A DNA stretch of 64,000 nt from Parascedosporium putredinis (GCA_949357655.1 CASHTG010000001.1:4278001-4342000), one strand, 5' to 3'. Positions 46,662 to 60,700 are shown, counted from the first letter of the stretch. Numbers and translations: made by a program. The notes: generated from the sequence alone by a model not told the origin.

Positions 46662-49655
46662 CTAGAGAAGAGGGGGTGTGGATATTTCGGAATGTTGACG
46701 AGATGATGAACTACTGGGTTTTTTCACATGCGGCGTTTAGGAGCTACGGAGCGGACGGTGGGCTAAGTCGTCAAATGCTTGGCCGCGGGGTGGTTGGGAA
46801 GGGAGAAAGGGGGCTTCTTTTTATTTGCATGTTGATCTGTCTGTATAGGCATCATGCCCCACAGCGTATAGTCCGTAATGATCTGAGCAAAAAGCGGCCA
46901 AATGCATTAAACATGACATTGAGAGGCGAAGGCGGCAGTTAGGGGGTGCGTGCAAGGAAAGGGTGGATGAGTGGGAAATAGTGACCATGAAACTCGGTAC
47001 TAGGATCTCTACGTCAATCGAGTCATATTTGCTTGTGTGGTCCTTTGAAGCGTACCTCGGTATACTCTTAAAAGATAGAAACACGGAAGATCCTATTTCT
47101 ACAAGTATCGTGGGGAAAGAAAGGGCCGCGGAGTCTTGTTGCGGCTTATACAAAGAAGCGCGAGGTGGAACCGAGACACTCTACGGAGAGTGTGAGGCCG
47201 GAGGTTTCTCGCCGGGCCAGCCCAAAAATAAAAATAAAAATAAAAGAGAAAAACTTGGGACGTCGGGTTTCACTCTACCGCTGTTCCACATGGTCTTGCC
47301 CCCGGCCTTGCGTGGGGAGCAACAGGACGGGGAAGCTCGAACGGAAGTGGGAGGGGAGGAGGCTGGATGATGGGTTGAAGCCGGCAAGAATCGAAGGATT
47401 CACAATTCATTCCCCTTCCTTGCCCTATGCAGGAGCTCCGGATGAGCTGGCTGGCCAACCCATGCGGCCACGGCAGTGGGGGTCACATTGAGCACTATCC
47501 ATAGATGCTATTATACACAGCAGGGACGGCCTCGGCCGCAATCAACTCTCCGAGCTTTGTTTTCCTTGTTTCAAATGGCTCCGGAGACTGTGCCGTGATA
47601 GGGGTGGGCTTGCCTTTTGGTTTGTGCCGATGTATGTTGGTGTTGCTGCCGCTCGATCACAGACTTACATGTAGCTTTCTCGGTGCTTGTCACGGCCTCG
47701 CGGATTTTCTTTCCGACATTGAGGTCGAGGAAGGTCAAGGGGGCAGCTTAACGAGACGGGGAGGGTCGGCCTTTGCACAAGCACTGTCAAGGCCTGAGGG
47801 CTCAGAGGCGTGGCCCGTCATCCGGGCCGGAAATCACGAAATCAAGCATCAAGGCAGAAGAGCTGGTTCTCCGCCCTTCCGGGTCCGACTATCAGATCCA
47901 TTGAGAAAGCTTCTTAGCAATGATGCTCTTACACATCAACAACTCAACTGTCTGCAAAGGTGATAGGCCTAGCGGGGCGGGACTCAAGTTTTGGGTTTCA
48001 AAGATGGCAATTTCAAAGAAACCGACGTCTTTTTCATTTGCGTGCCAATCTTGGCCTTGAACACAGGCTTGGCTACTCATTCGAAGGGACGGTGATCCAC
48101 AATATTCTCCGCTGCAGGGAGGCATCCCCTTCTAGCCCACCTTCCATCTCGAACGCTTTCCTTTCCCTTGCCTTCCGTGCCGGGTCTTCTTCATCTCCCG
48201 GAGAGTTGTGTGACTTCACGATGACGCGCGACTCGTCTCAAGAGAAGAGAGGGTGAGGGGGCATATCGAAATGATAATGGTCCAGGCTTCGGTTAAACGA
48301 TCAAGGAAACAAAATAAAGAAATGAAAAATAAAAAGCATGTCAACGGGACAGGCATGCAAGGGACAAGGCAAGGGGGTGGATCTCGCAGCTCGCTTCGCA
48401 GCAATCAGATGCATCGCTGCTCCAAAAGGTCAAAAGGCAAGAAAATAGAGAAGAAAAAAGTGGGAACCTGCCCCGATTATTTTTATTCCACTTTGGCAAT
48501 CGCTCCTTCTTTTATCAAAGCTCACCAGACATTGATGATGCTACCCGAGTACTTGTAGACACCAACTTGATGCAACCGGGCGTGGGCCGCTCCTACCTTG
48601 CTGCGCGCCCGATTCCCGGCTGGTCCTTCTTTTCTTGCTTCTTCGAGCTTCCTTCATTTTAAGGAAAGATTCTGCCTCCTTTGACCTTTTCGTCCATGAG
48701 CAGAATCAATGGAACCTCCCGGTGCACCGACAAGGGTGCTCAAGTTGTGACAATCACCGGCGTGGCAGCGGCAACAGCAGCTGCAGCTGAGCTGCAGAGG
48801 TGCACACAGCTAATATTCGCGGCGGTAAAAGAATCTGCTCTTTCTTCCCAGTACATATGAGGGAAAGTATGAAGTAGTATGGTAAGAATACGGAGCACCA
48901 AGGCTCAACAACCATGAATGCTCTGCTTCTAAAGACGCAATCCGTCTTATCGAGCTTACCTTAAAGGTGGGTGTTCTCCGTGCTCCCAGCCAGAAAGCGG
49001 AGCGGAGGGTAGTATCGACTGAGGAGCCACGATGACGCATGTTGTCTCCCTCTCGCTTAGAGGCCCAAGCTCCAGGCATTTTGCTCCCATTGATCTGATT
49101 CTGATTCTACAAAGTATTACTTGTACTTCCTTGATAAGGATTGTTTATTGCTCCTTCGTCGGATTTGCCATCCGCCCCAACGTTGTTTGTTCCTCCCCAC
49201 TCTGTCACTACCTCCTCCTCATCATGCTTACAAAGGGCTTTTTTGCCATGAGGATAGAGCTGGTAAAAGTAGTTCCACCCGCCTCCTCCTCCGCCTCCTT
49301 AAAGGAGAGAAATCCCACCCTTTTCGCTCCCATTTCCTCAAAATTCTCGATTGCGGCCGCGATCAGAGATCGACGGATCCCGGCTAGCAGCAAGGTAGGA
49401 GATTGGGCGGAGCACAGTGACGATCAATCGCAAACCACGGGTCGGTCGGGCTCATTAGCCCACCCCTCAAAACAAAAGGGTCGTAAGGCAAGGGTGGATC
49501 GGTGGAGAGGGAAGAATTTGATACGGTGAAGAATTGAATAGAAGCCAGCAGTCAAAAGAGATGCACTGCCCTTCATCAGACGGGTTCTCCTGTTCAACTC
49601 CCAAACCAAAACCCTTGCTCCTGGCATTTTTGGTCTTGGGGGATATGCCCTACAC

Positions 49656-49681
49656 TACCGAGGTACAGGTTCGACCTGTAC
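49656..49681. repeat. Abutting palindromes TACCGAGGTA and GTACAGGT-TCG-ACCTGTAC
   Basis: A copy of the dispersed TACCGAGGTA word overlaps the left arm of a perfect inverted repeat with eight-base arms (GTACAGGT and ACCTGTAC) and a three-base centre. Such sites suit a dimeric DNA-binding protein. No neighbouring gene was recognised. Confidence 0.7.
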
Positions 49682-52600
49682 GAGTAAGATCATTACCTCA
49701 ATACTGACGTAGAAATCTCAAAGTTCCCATTATGGAGTCCTTGACGCTATCTTTCACTCTCCGGGTCCGGGTTCGGGTCCTAGAGGGTGGAGGCAAAACA
49801 GGTGGGCGGGAGGTGTTGGCTGCTGAGGAAACCAACTGACATCTAGAATCGACTGACCAACCGGCACCTCATATGTGATATAGAGCATGAAGCTTGAACC
49901 CTAGTGGGCCGGTCGGATTTGAGACTGCGCACGGGAAGGGAGGCTTTGTCCTCGCTTCCGTAAGAACACCAGATAAACTCGGCAGAACTATATCATATCC
50001 TGATAATACGTGCGCGCCAAGGCCATGCCATATGGCGGGCGGGAAAGGATGGGAAAGCGGAGGGAAAGCTGGAGGCGGATGGGAGGGTATAATGCAGGCA
50101 TCTTATCGGGACTTTCCAAGGCCAGGCCTCCCGTAATCTCAAGCAAATGATCCAATCCGCCCTTCCCTTTTGTATGGCCGGCAAGCTATTGCTAACCCAT
50201 CCTTAATTCGGGTTGACAACGGCGCCGATCTCCCTGTCAGTGCTGACGGAAGAGGAAAGTCGATGCCTATTCTACGAGTATGGTCGGGCACTGTCAACAA
50301 GCTGTCCTTCCTTTGGCTGATCCTCCGGTTGATGAAAAGAGAGAGACCCAGTGCCCCGGCGTCATCAGAGTTACCCTCGCTGCACGTACTTTAGCTCACC
50401 TGTCGATTGGATAAGATTCTTTGCTGCCCTTTCGGATTAGGTCCGAGTCCAACCTGCGGCTTGGAAATCGAGCCGAACCAGAAAGAGAGAAAGACTGGGT
50501 GCACACGGCGACAACGATCCTCTGCAATCATTCAGGATCACCAGAAAACCGGCTTTCCAAAAGGCCAGCAGCATCGTGCATCCTTATGACAATGTTGCCA
50601 GAGCCTGTGTCTGCCGTCTTTCCTGCATCATCACCCGGCTTCCTTGATAATAAGAAGGAGGGGAAAAAGACGAAGAAAAAGGGAAGGCTGGCCATGCCTA
50701 ACCCCCACCTCCAAAGAAGAACGAGTTGGTCCAGGAGAGGTAGGAACGCGCACGTGTTGAGAGAAAGCCAAGCCGTACGATGTGTGGATATGAAGCCAAA
50801 GGGTAATAGTGGGAGAGGTGGGAGAGGGACACAAAGTCTAGCATACATCAAACCCTGCCACCCAAATCTCGACAAGAGCCACAGAGGCTTTCAAGGGTCC
50901 GGCCTAGCACTGATTCCTCCACAGGGTGAGAGGTGCTATTGATCCATGGCAAGGCGCAGCGGTTGGTCAAGCAACAAGTTAGCTCACAGCTTCAGAGTCG
51001 AAACCCAAAAATAAACCTCAAACTGCCCCGAGCCGGAGCATTCTCTCCACGGAAGGGAAGGGAATGTTAGGACAGGGTTGAGCCAAAACGACCAATTGTG
51101 CGACAAAGGTCCGTGGGTGTATTTCGGGGGTCGTACCGAGGTATTATTTCTTGAACCAAACAATTTCCCCATACCACCCCATTGTTCGCCATATGAAGGA
51201 CTCTAGCTATCGCAATCAAGGCTTTTGTCCCGGCCTATCTTTGCATGGATCCCTTACACTAGATGCCCCATCGCCTATTAAGGCCGCTCAGAGATTCTAT
51301 TGGGAGATATCCAAGATTGTGGTAGATAATGGTCCGGGAATGGAGTATTCAATGGTGCGAATGCCAGCTACAGCCTAGGAAAGCCGACAAACACACAAGG
51401 GAAGAAGAAGAGTCGGGGAGTTTACAACTCGCCCTTTTGGTTTGCGCCTCACCCCGTTGTGGTGTTTCGCGTCCTGATGCGGGTTGCTGCTCTGTCGCCC
51501 TTTGCCCCTTCTGACTTCCTAGCTTAAGCGAGGGCATGGGCGTCGGTAGACCACACTCTTTACGCCTCTTCACCCTCTACCCTGTCTATAGGCGACACCG
51601 TCTTTCCCGTCAGCCTTTACTCGCAAAGGCCCGGCGCCACGTGTGTTTTCTGAGGGACGATGAAGTGTTTGCAGAAAACCATGGAAGACAAAATGCACCA
51701 GGACGCACTAACTACATATAAAAGCGAAGCTGCCCCACAGACTAATGCTAGGCTAAGGGCCAAGTGTGTACGATCAGTGCCTTTTGTTGGTTTTACAAAA
51801 GGCTTTTCATGAATAAATTGAATATATAAAAGAGAAGAAGAATAAGAAGAAGTAGAGATAAACGGGGGAAAGAGGTAAAGCATGATGGACGCTAGTATTG
51901 AGCCATTGTCCTTGTCATTGATCACTGCCGAAAACAAAGACAACACGGGATACGCTGCATGGCAAAATATCAACAATCCAGTGTGGACAGGCCAAAATCC
52001 CCAGTTCCCAGTAATTCGCCGTCTGTTCGCGCTCGCATGCCGCCCCCACTTATTTGATTCCTCTACTTCCCAGACTAGAAGATGACAAGAAAAGCCCCGA
52101 TGGCACTGCAGCAACAAGGCTTCAAGTAATACTTCGTACCAGAATACTGTGGGAACAAACGGGGAGATTATTCCGGAAAGGGCACATCATTCGAGCGCCC
52201 CCGGCAGTCAAGGCACACACCTTTTCTCCTGTCTTTCCTCAACCCACCTGCCGCCCCCTGGACGTGCGCACAGAGGGTGTGATGTCACCGGGCGCCGGGA
52301 GAGGATTGATGACAGGATGGCAGGGCATGCTTGTCAGGAAACCCGGGAACCGCACGGAAGCTTTCTCCGCAGCAGCCACAGCAGGCAGGGAAAAGGGCTC
52401 GAGGAGATGTTTTTCGTTGGAGCTCCCAGCCTTGGCCCAAGCACACACCTCCTTTTATAGATAGATTTGGGGAGATGCAATTGTTTTATCATAATTAGAA
52501 TAGGCATTTTGCTCATAGTCGCAGCTGGGACCTTTCGCGTTATTCTTAGCACTTACCGCTCGCTCAGTTGATTGGCTCCGGCTGACAAGCAGATAAAAAA

Positions 52601-52726
52601 AAAGCCATCAACTCGGTCTGTCCAACTTGGCCGTTCGCGCTCCATGTCAATAGTAACCGTTATATCAAACGCCACCTTTCGCGCCCGAGGGTGAGCCATC
52701 GAAATCGATCAAATGGATCACTGCCG

Positions 52727-52785
52727 TTTCCCAAGTTCGGGTGGCCCCCCTCCCCACGCCTCCCCACGCCCAAACTTGGGGAAGG
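52727..52785. repeat. Imperfect inverted repeat with a CCCCACGCC tandem in the loop
   Basis: The left arm TTTCCCAAGTTCGGG (52727-52741) pairs with the right arm GCCCAAACTTGGGGAAG (52768-52784) with one mismatch and one bulge. The spacer holds two exact copies of TCCCCACGCC (52751-52770). It could form a hairpin in DNA or RNA. It is not preceded by a recognised gene, so a terminator role is not implied. Confidence 0.7.
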
Positions 52786-55700
52786 AAATAAAGAACCGGT
52801 GAAGAGAGGAGGTACGAAGAAGAACCACAGGAGTATGAGCAGCTGGGTAGGACTCATCTTCGAAACACGCTTTGTGATGCTCTAAAGCATGCTCAGGACC
52901 AAAAAAATGCCACGCGCTCAAACCTAGGTGGCTCTTTTCTCCTCGGCCCTACTTTTAAGTTGGAGAACTGGGGTTCTCCTCGATGAGCTGGCGGTGCATT
53001 TGATTAGCTGGCCCCCAGCTTGGAGTCTCACGCCCAGATTCGTGCCTTCTTACACATCTATTGGACGTACTGCTTGTACTTGTATAGTTTGAAGGTTGCC
53101 AGGCATCCGTTTGCATGCGCCGCAGAAGCCGGATCGCCAGCTTCTCTAGGTATGCACACAAACTAGCCCCTCATCGCCGCATTTTCTCAACTCGCACTGA
53201 GGTGATCTCGTTGACAGAAGAACCAAAAATCTTAAGGGGATGTCGTCCTGGCCACGGGCCTAATCCTACGCTTGAGAAGTAGCTCGTTTGTATGTGGGAA
53301 ATAAATCCGCCTGATAGCGAAGTTGGGCATTAAAGTTCCCAGTTCAAGTTTTCATTTATCAGTATCCAAGGATACTCTCGGATATTGGGCACAAGCTGAG
53401 CAGGTAGGGCTACGGGATCTATGCCATCACCGACTCCCTGCTATATCATTCTGTTATCATTTAATAGAAAGAAAAAGATGAGCAAAACACGCCGAAGAAA
53501 AAAACCCCTCGGGAACACATAGAGGGCTTGAGGGGAAGCGTAATCAGGGGAACATGATATGTCAGACAACACTCGTTGGATGTAATCCTTTTCAGTTGCT
53601 GTACTCTCTGCTCCCGTCTTAGAACGCGCTCCGGAAGGGTACTTGACGGAGTTTTCGATTAAATAGTCGTCTGTTCGCAACCTGGTTGGGCAGGCACACT
53701 ATCAGACACGTCGTCCAACACGAGCCTTTCGAGGCAGGCAGGCTCGCCGTTCTTCGGACGCGACTGGGAGAGACATTGCACAATAAGAAGAAGAAAGCAA
53801 GCGGAGGGAAGGGAGGAGGATCTTCAAGGTTGATATCAGATGGTAAGTGCGCGATGGGGGTAATTCCAATAGCATCGAGACATCGTCGAAACAACGTGTC
53901 AGTTGGAGACCCGGGACGGGCCATTCGGGTTATTTGGGGGCATCCGAGCCGCCGATTAAGTTGCCATATCCGTTCATCAGGATCTCCATTTGCTTTTTCC
54001 TCCATTGCACGACTCTCTCCTTTTTCTCTCCATTCTTCTCTCTCCCTCATCTATATCCCATTTTCTGTGTCGTTGCCGTTCCTTTCCCTATCGATCCCCA
54101 GACCGGACTCGGTGGTGACACACCCGATTAACACGGGACGCACCGAGACTACGCGATTTTGTGGGCCCAAGAGTTCCGTGTAGCATCTCATCGTTCATGA
54201 ACACGTAAAGCACGCCACCACACGCTTTTGACTAACAGAGGGACGGCCCACGCTCTCTCCATCAAACGCCGCTGGGTGGTGGGTAGCACGCGCATCGTCT
54301 CGTGTCCTCCAAGTACTTCGCAAGTGCGTCGTCCCCTATCCTAGAAACGTCTGGTAGGGTTCAAGAGAGGACTTCAATCCCCGACGCGATTTCAGTGGGC
54401 TGTGGCAAAAATGGGACTGGAGGGATGGTGGGGTTTGATGTGAACTTAATGGTTCGTTGGACGCGCGTGGACTAAGAGTTAGCGTAGAAGATTGCGGGTA
54501 TACGTCCGGAGATGTAAGCTTTGGCAACTTAATGGGCCATGTCTGGCGGGGGCCTGTACGCGTTTGCTCCCTCACACCATCTCCCCCATCCAACCACGTT
54601 GTGTTCTTTCTTCGGCTGTCGACATGCTGAGTGGAAGGCACAATGCTCTCTTTCTTGTGGCATATATTTGCACTTGTATATCAAGGGAATTCGGGCGAAT
54701 ATGACCGGGCCACACGTACAAGTACGAGAAGAGTGGACCGTTCGTCGGTATAAACGCCTCATCGATGCTGATGGATCTATTTGTTCAAGTCGGACAGCGA
54801 AAGGCGTCGAACCCTCTGGTGGGGTCCGTATGTTGGGTGGAGCAGTCGTTGAAAAATGGCCAGATTGGGTAATACCTGACTCTCCGTGTCGGGATTGGTA
54901 CCTTGCGCTAGTGGCCGACAACGACGTCTTGTTTTCTGAGCTTCAAGAGGCGAGTGAAGCCGACTGTAAGCTTCCAAAGGATGAGGCTCGAACGGATGGG
55001 CCGGCTTGCCCATATCACAACATTCCCTCTTTTATCCCATTTTTATTTTATTTTATTCTCTCTTCTTTTCTTGCTTTTCATTTTTCTGGTTTCTTCAAAC
55101 GCTTTCCTCACCAGTGCTCCCCAAGGACAAGGAGGGAGGGCTTGTGGGGGTCTTCGGGGTTTCCTTGTTTGTCAGCAGTAGCAGTGGAGAGCAAGAAAAA
55201 TGTAGTGCAAAGAGGGAGGGGACGAATGGCACGGGGATCCTGATTTTTCGATATTGTTCCTGGCTAGCGTAGCATTGGCTGCGTCATCTTTCAAGATTTT
55301 GGCAGTGGCGGTGCAGCTCCTTTCTCGCACGGGCGGGTGCCCGCTCTCGTAGACCTCCGACGAACGTGGATGGACTGCCGTCCGGCACTGGCACCATCAC
55401 CCGCACCATTGCCCGAAGTAACCGCCTTCGTGCTAGAAAGGCTATCGGGCTCAGTATCAACCCACTTTTTTCTGTCTTTTTTTTTTTTTTCTTTTCTTTT
55501 CTCTCTCCCTCTTTCATTGTTGTTACCTACTAGGAAGGGAAGCGGGGCTGGAGGCGGTTCTCGACGATCCTGTGGAGATTTCCCTCGACTTGAAAGAAAC
55601 AAGTGCAACCTTAAAAGGTATGAACGACCCTTGCGTAATGGCCAGCTCACGGCTACGTCGCGGAGGGTAGAGGAGCTAGGGTGGTACAATCATTGTCTTT

Positions 55701-58700
55701 CTCGACGCCTCGAGTGTGGTCTGTTTTCGTGCTGCAGTGAGGCACGCGATGAGTATCAAATGTCTGCGTACCTACCTCGTCCGTAGATTGACAAAGTCGA
55801 ACCGCTTGGTGGGGCACATCTCCCGGAGGCTGCAGTTGAGAAAGAGTTGTTTCTTGTTGCTACATATATTGTTTTCGTTGTGCCCGTCTGGTCTTTCGAC
55901 GTCCCTTTTGTTCCCTTTCGAACTCCACGGGGAGTACTCGGTAGAATCTTTGTGCTTGGCTATCCTGTCTGCCTGTGTTCCTTTTTCCTCAACTGGAGTC
56001 GTTCGTCCATCCAAGTGACAGGGATGACAATGATACTGGTTCCATTGGCGGGATCGAGTACGAGCTTACTTGAAGTTGGACAGACACTGATCTCGCACAG
56101 GGTTCGATGGGGGTAGATTGTGATTGTACCACGGGTAGAACTGTACAAGCTTGACAAGTAGGACTGGCGGGTGGTTTTGTTTCCCGTTGGCCCAGATTTA
56201 ACTTGTCTTCGGATTTTGCTCTGCTCATCCGAGATGAGGAGGGAAACAAAGTCGACCTGTTAAAAATGAAGAAAGGCCTCGTTGGTGGGTCCATGTCAAC
56301 CCCACAGAACATCCAGTAAACATGATGAAATGAGATACGGCATATTAATAGTAGGACAGAGAGATAGCCGGCCAGAGGAACTGTCGAGAATCCCGAGTGT
56401 ATCTCTGCGGAGTAACGATAACAGGCCTGCGGAATGGCAGCCTCCCTGCGCCTCTTCATACACGCAGGTAGTCAACCGGGAACCGCGACAAAGGAGAAAA
56501 AAAGGTTGTGAGCCAATGGGTCTGGGTGAACAAAAGCTACATCCACTATGGATATCCGCTGGATATTAAATGGGCCTTGCGGTTTAATATCCAGATTCAT
56601 TGGCAACCACCAAGAGCCAAAACCAGGAACAGCCAATGCGATGCCGCCTCAAGGGCTCCTTCTGTCTGATTCCCCCCTTCCTTTTGTTCAAGTGGACCGT
56701 GCCGACAACCTTGTCTTTTGTGAGAAGGTGACGGGAACGGGCGGCCACGAAAGGGAAGCTACACTATCAGGATTCTTACTTGTACTTTTCATGTCTTCTT
56801 TTCAGGCGCCGGAGAACAGTTGCCGCGATCTCGGGTCTTCTACTTGTGGTTCTTGATGCCTCGCGTTATAAACGAGCGCTCGCTTGCATCCTCGGGCATT
56901 TGGCCCAACACCAACACCGATCGAGAAAGTACATAGCCGCCTTGGACAAGCCAATCGTCCGGACACCAATCGATACATGTAGCATTCGTGGGTGTAATAA
57001 GATGAATGGAAGGAACCAAGCCGCACCTTTTACCCCCATTTCCATCCTGCGTTTTTCAACGAGGCCCGCATTTCCGAGTTCATCTACGAAGTACGTCTAT
57101 GTGTCTATGTGTCTCTGCGTGTGTGGCACTTCTCTCCTTCTCTCCCCCTCACATACACCACCCACACCACGCACTCTCTTTGGCTATGCCCCTGGCTCAT
57201 TCGGCATCGGCCCTCGGTCGCCCCATTTTGAGTTGACCCCGTCTCGATCCCGCTTTCTTGCATCCTTCCGCGTCTACATTGCTAGCTGCTGCTCTTGGCG
57301 TGTCGATGGCGAGTGGCGCAGGGACGTATCCGTAAGACTTTGGAATGTGTAGCTGGGGCGGGTGCGATGATGATACCTAGCGCTCACGTGCAGTGACGCC
57401 TACGTTTTATGGTGCTTGCTTCAGGGTTCTACACAGCCAGCGCACAAGACTATCCAACATTCCAGTATGTCCTGCCCGTGGAACTACATGTAAACAGCTG
57501 CTCGGCATGGGGGCTTCAGACTACAATACGCTGTGTCTCTCTTTTTATGTCTCTCTTTGTATTTTGTCTGCATCTTCTCTTGCCGGTGTTGGCCAGGCTG
57601 CAGAGAAGGTTAAGCCAATACAAACGGAAGGATGGGGAAATCGTCTCAATCTACCATCTTGCTGTAGACAACGGCCTCTTTTTAAAAATAAAAAAATTCA
57701 ATCGTCTTCGTTGTGCAATCATAAGAGACGAAGACGCCTGCCGAGGGGCACCCTAGCTCAGTGTTGACAACAGTTGAACCAGACGCAAAGTATGTCGTTC
57801 ACACGATTGATCAGTGTTGGCGTTGGCAGTTGGCGTTGGCAAGGTGGGACGCCAACGAATAGCGCTGAGTAAGGCCTGCACGCCTGCTATCCGTCGTGCT
57901 TGGCCGAACAATAGCACCCATTCAAATTGATGCACCTTGGGAACTGCCCCGCCAGGGTGGCGTTTCGAAGTGGAAAGGCTTTCACTCGGCGAGGATTCAA
58001 CTGGCAGTGGGCCTGGCCCTTCCAATTGATCAGAACCAATGGGCTGTGGATCAATGATGTTCATTATTAAGTGGTAGCAAGTCCAGGTACCACGGCAAGT
58101 CTAATAATGTTCTGCCCTGTTTAAATCCCCCGTTCTTTTCCTGACAAGGGAGGGTAGCATACTAAGCAACAATCCTGCTCCTGAAAACAGCTTGAGAGAA
58201 ATGGTTTTGTTCTCCTCCTATCATCGGGAACAGGGCTTCCCGGGACGATAGGGTGAACAAAAAGTAATAGATCCAAGATCCGCACTGCCCGAAGCAAAAG
58301 AGGAAGAAAGACGGCAAATATTGCACAATGGATTCATCACCTCCTCTCGAGGGCAGGCAAGTGTTGGCTTAGGCATATACGGCCCACCAAATGTCAGACA
58401 CTATCGACAACAAAGAGGCCAGGTTCAAAATAGCAATACTGATGGCGGCGAAGGTACCGCTAATGATGTCAATCATAATTAATAAGCCTTCACTATGCAT
58501 TCATAATAATACTTGTCGTCCCAGACGAGGAGGTGAAGGGTGAGATAATGGCGGGCTGGGTGCTGCTTGCTTGCTCTTGTTCCCCCGGGTCCCATTCAGG
58601 TGATATGAGGAGGTTACTTTGCTACGTCGAACAAGGTCGAATTGGATATAGCAACTCTGTACATATCTATGGATAGATCTATTCAATGTATGATATGATG

Positions 58701-60440
58701 GGGTTAGACAAACAATGTTGAACATGGAGCACGGCAGACAATTCAAAGAACATTGGTGGTGTACCTCTGTGTTGGCCAATAGAATGGATCCCTTGGTACA
58801 AGAAGTCGCCTGCGATCGGCGCTCTTGCTGTGCAATGATATCGAAATCGTTGCTTCCTGATTGATTCCTCGATGGTGTCTAGTCAAATGTTTTCTTTCGC
58901 TTTCGTGCGTTTTCTTTCCCTTTCTCCCGCTACGTGAAGCAGATCGATGTTCTCCTTACTAATTTCTCCACTTTCTCTTTTCTACTCATCAACAAGCACA
59001 ATTTTTCGCCCCTGAGAAAAGAAGACCAAAAAAAAAAAAAAAACCCTTTCGACACAGCTGATTGAGACCACGGACTCATTGCTGAACCACCAGCAGAGGC
59101 ACTCCGGGAGCTCTCCCACCAGTCTTGACTGAAAGGGGCCGACCGGGGACAGCAATTGAGTTGAATTCGTAGTGCGAAGAGCAGGGATCCACAAGACACA
59201 ACTTGGAGCGCCAATACGAGAGGTCTCCCAAACCCAGGAACAGGCTAGGCGGCTTGAAAACTTTCGCCTCCGTGTAAGGGCGGCCCAGAGAACCACGGCA
59301 AGCGCGCAGCTCAATCTAACAACCACACATCATTCGAGACGGGCGAGGCAAGCTTGGCAAGCAAATGTCCGCTTTTCTGCCTGCCACTCCCTTTCCTTTT
59401 CTCGTTGGGTTGCCCGGATCTGAACCTGTAAGCAATGTAACATGGCAATATGTGCTCTCCAACCCATCTGGTGACGCAAAACTGTGCGAGCGACGCCTTC
59501 TAGTGCACAGAAAAAATAAATTGGCTCCGGGGTCTTGAAAGGAGGTCGCCAAGGAGGGTGGTTGACGCTCAGCAACGAGAGAAGGATTTTGGAGAGCAAT
59601 GATTCCTCAAAAGTATCTTTACGAGGTGGCCCCGTGTAGAATCAAGCTCGGTGCAAATGCCCCTACTGGACCCCGCATGGCATCTCAAGCTTGTCCAAAA
59701 GTGAAAGCGTCATGTCGCAGTACATATCATATCTCCCTCGGCATCAAGGCACACTTGACATAATATCTAGGAACACTTTTGGTTCCCTCTCACACATGTA
59801 GCCTACTCTCTTGTACGATACCTCTCCGAAGGGAGTCTTAGCTTTTTCTTACCCCGCCAACCTGCCGGGCTTGGGTGCAAGGGAGAAGAAGGAAGGAGAT
59901 GATGAAAGTGAGGGCGACATGCTGCCAAGGGGCACAACGCCTCCAAAGAGAAGGGTGGGGATTCGGCCTGCATTTTTCTTGCCACCCATCGAGATAGACG
60001 AATCCGTGATTGGCTTCCCATCCATAGATCCATAGATGTATGTTCAACGTTCTGGCCGCAAGGTCACATCCAGAATCCGACGCTGCTAGGCCCCCTTCAC
60101 CTCCTTTCGTACTTGTATGCTGCAGCCTCGAAAAGGTGTTGGCCCTTAGTACGTGACATCCAAGATCCATCAATCAATCCAGCTGGAAGTATAATTCACT
60201 CCAGTCCCCTTCACATGGCACAAGACTTACAAGTATAGTGTTCGGCCGGGCTTCCTTGGCCGGGTCGAGGAAGGGCAGCAGGCCCTTTCATCTTGACCCC
60301 GGGAAGGAACAGTAGATTCCTGATCTTACCTGCACTGCACCGGGCAGAGAATTTCTCATCGAGGAGCATTAAAAAAAAAAAAACCTCCGAAATCTAGTGT
60401 AATAGTGAATGATGCGCATTTGTACCTGACCTAACCGGTC
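52786..60440. other. Gene-less stretch with scattered repeats
   Basis: No supportable gene. Frames of up to 234 codons (54539-55243) and 190 codons (56780-57352) have no recognised domain and overlap opposite-strand frames. Landmarks: TACTTGTA words at 53077, 54717, 56777, 60110 and 60228, a T run at 55477-55490, a GTTGGC tandem at 57815-57841, and A runs at 59028-59043 and 60370-60383. Confidence 0.45.
57815..57857. repeat. GTTGGC tandem repeat followed by a matching inverted arm
   Basis: Two copies of the 13-base unit GTTGGCGTTGGCA lie in tandem. The last CGTTGGC (57834-57840) can pair with GCCAACG at 57851-57857 across a ten-base loop. Confidence 0.7.
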
Positions 60441-60700
60441 TCCTACTTCGTCGACCCTTTTTCTCTCCTTTCCCTCTCTCTTCCCTTTTCCCGACCCGAT
60501 CTGAGTCCTTTGTTTTTGACCATCTCTTCTCTTCCCCGTCTCCGACACCTTCGTTTCCTTCTTTTCTTCCTCTCTCGATCCCTTCTTACCCCCACCCGGA
60601 CACGACCCTCACCTGGGGAAAGCCGCTCGCTCAAGAAATAGCACATTCTCACTCGTTTTCTTCGCACCGTTTCGGCTTGTTTCTCTTGTACGTTTGACCT
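60441..60700 (+). promoter_or_regulatory. Pyrimidine-rich leader-like block
   Basis: About 250 bases dominated by TTTCTC, CCTTTCC and TTCTTC, the composition of a fungal promoter or 5' UTR read on the plus strand. It resembles the leaders of the recognised genes in the window. It is followed by an open frame from 60732, but that frame has no recognised domain. Confidence 0.4.

Larger units (their letters stand above)
46312..52726. other. Gene-less stretch downstream of SMC5
   Basis: The first few hundred bases are the SMC5 3' flank. No supportable gene follows; frames up to 165 codons (49032-49529) have no domain-like sequence. Landmarks are an (AAG)7 run at 46641-46661, AAAAT repeats at 47223-47243, TACCTCGGTA at 47053, 49656 and 51134, and TACTTGTA words at 47100, 48550 and 49118. 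Confidence 0.45.

Noticed and set aside
54539..55243. 234-codon plus-strand frame
   Set aside because: No recognised domain, overlaps opposite-strand frames, and its second half translates a T-rich tract as Phe/Leu/Ser.
57750..57790. TAGCTCAGTGTTG, a good tRNA A-box match
   Set aside because: No B-box at the right distance and no acceptor stem.
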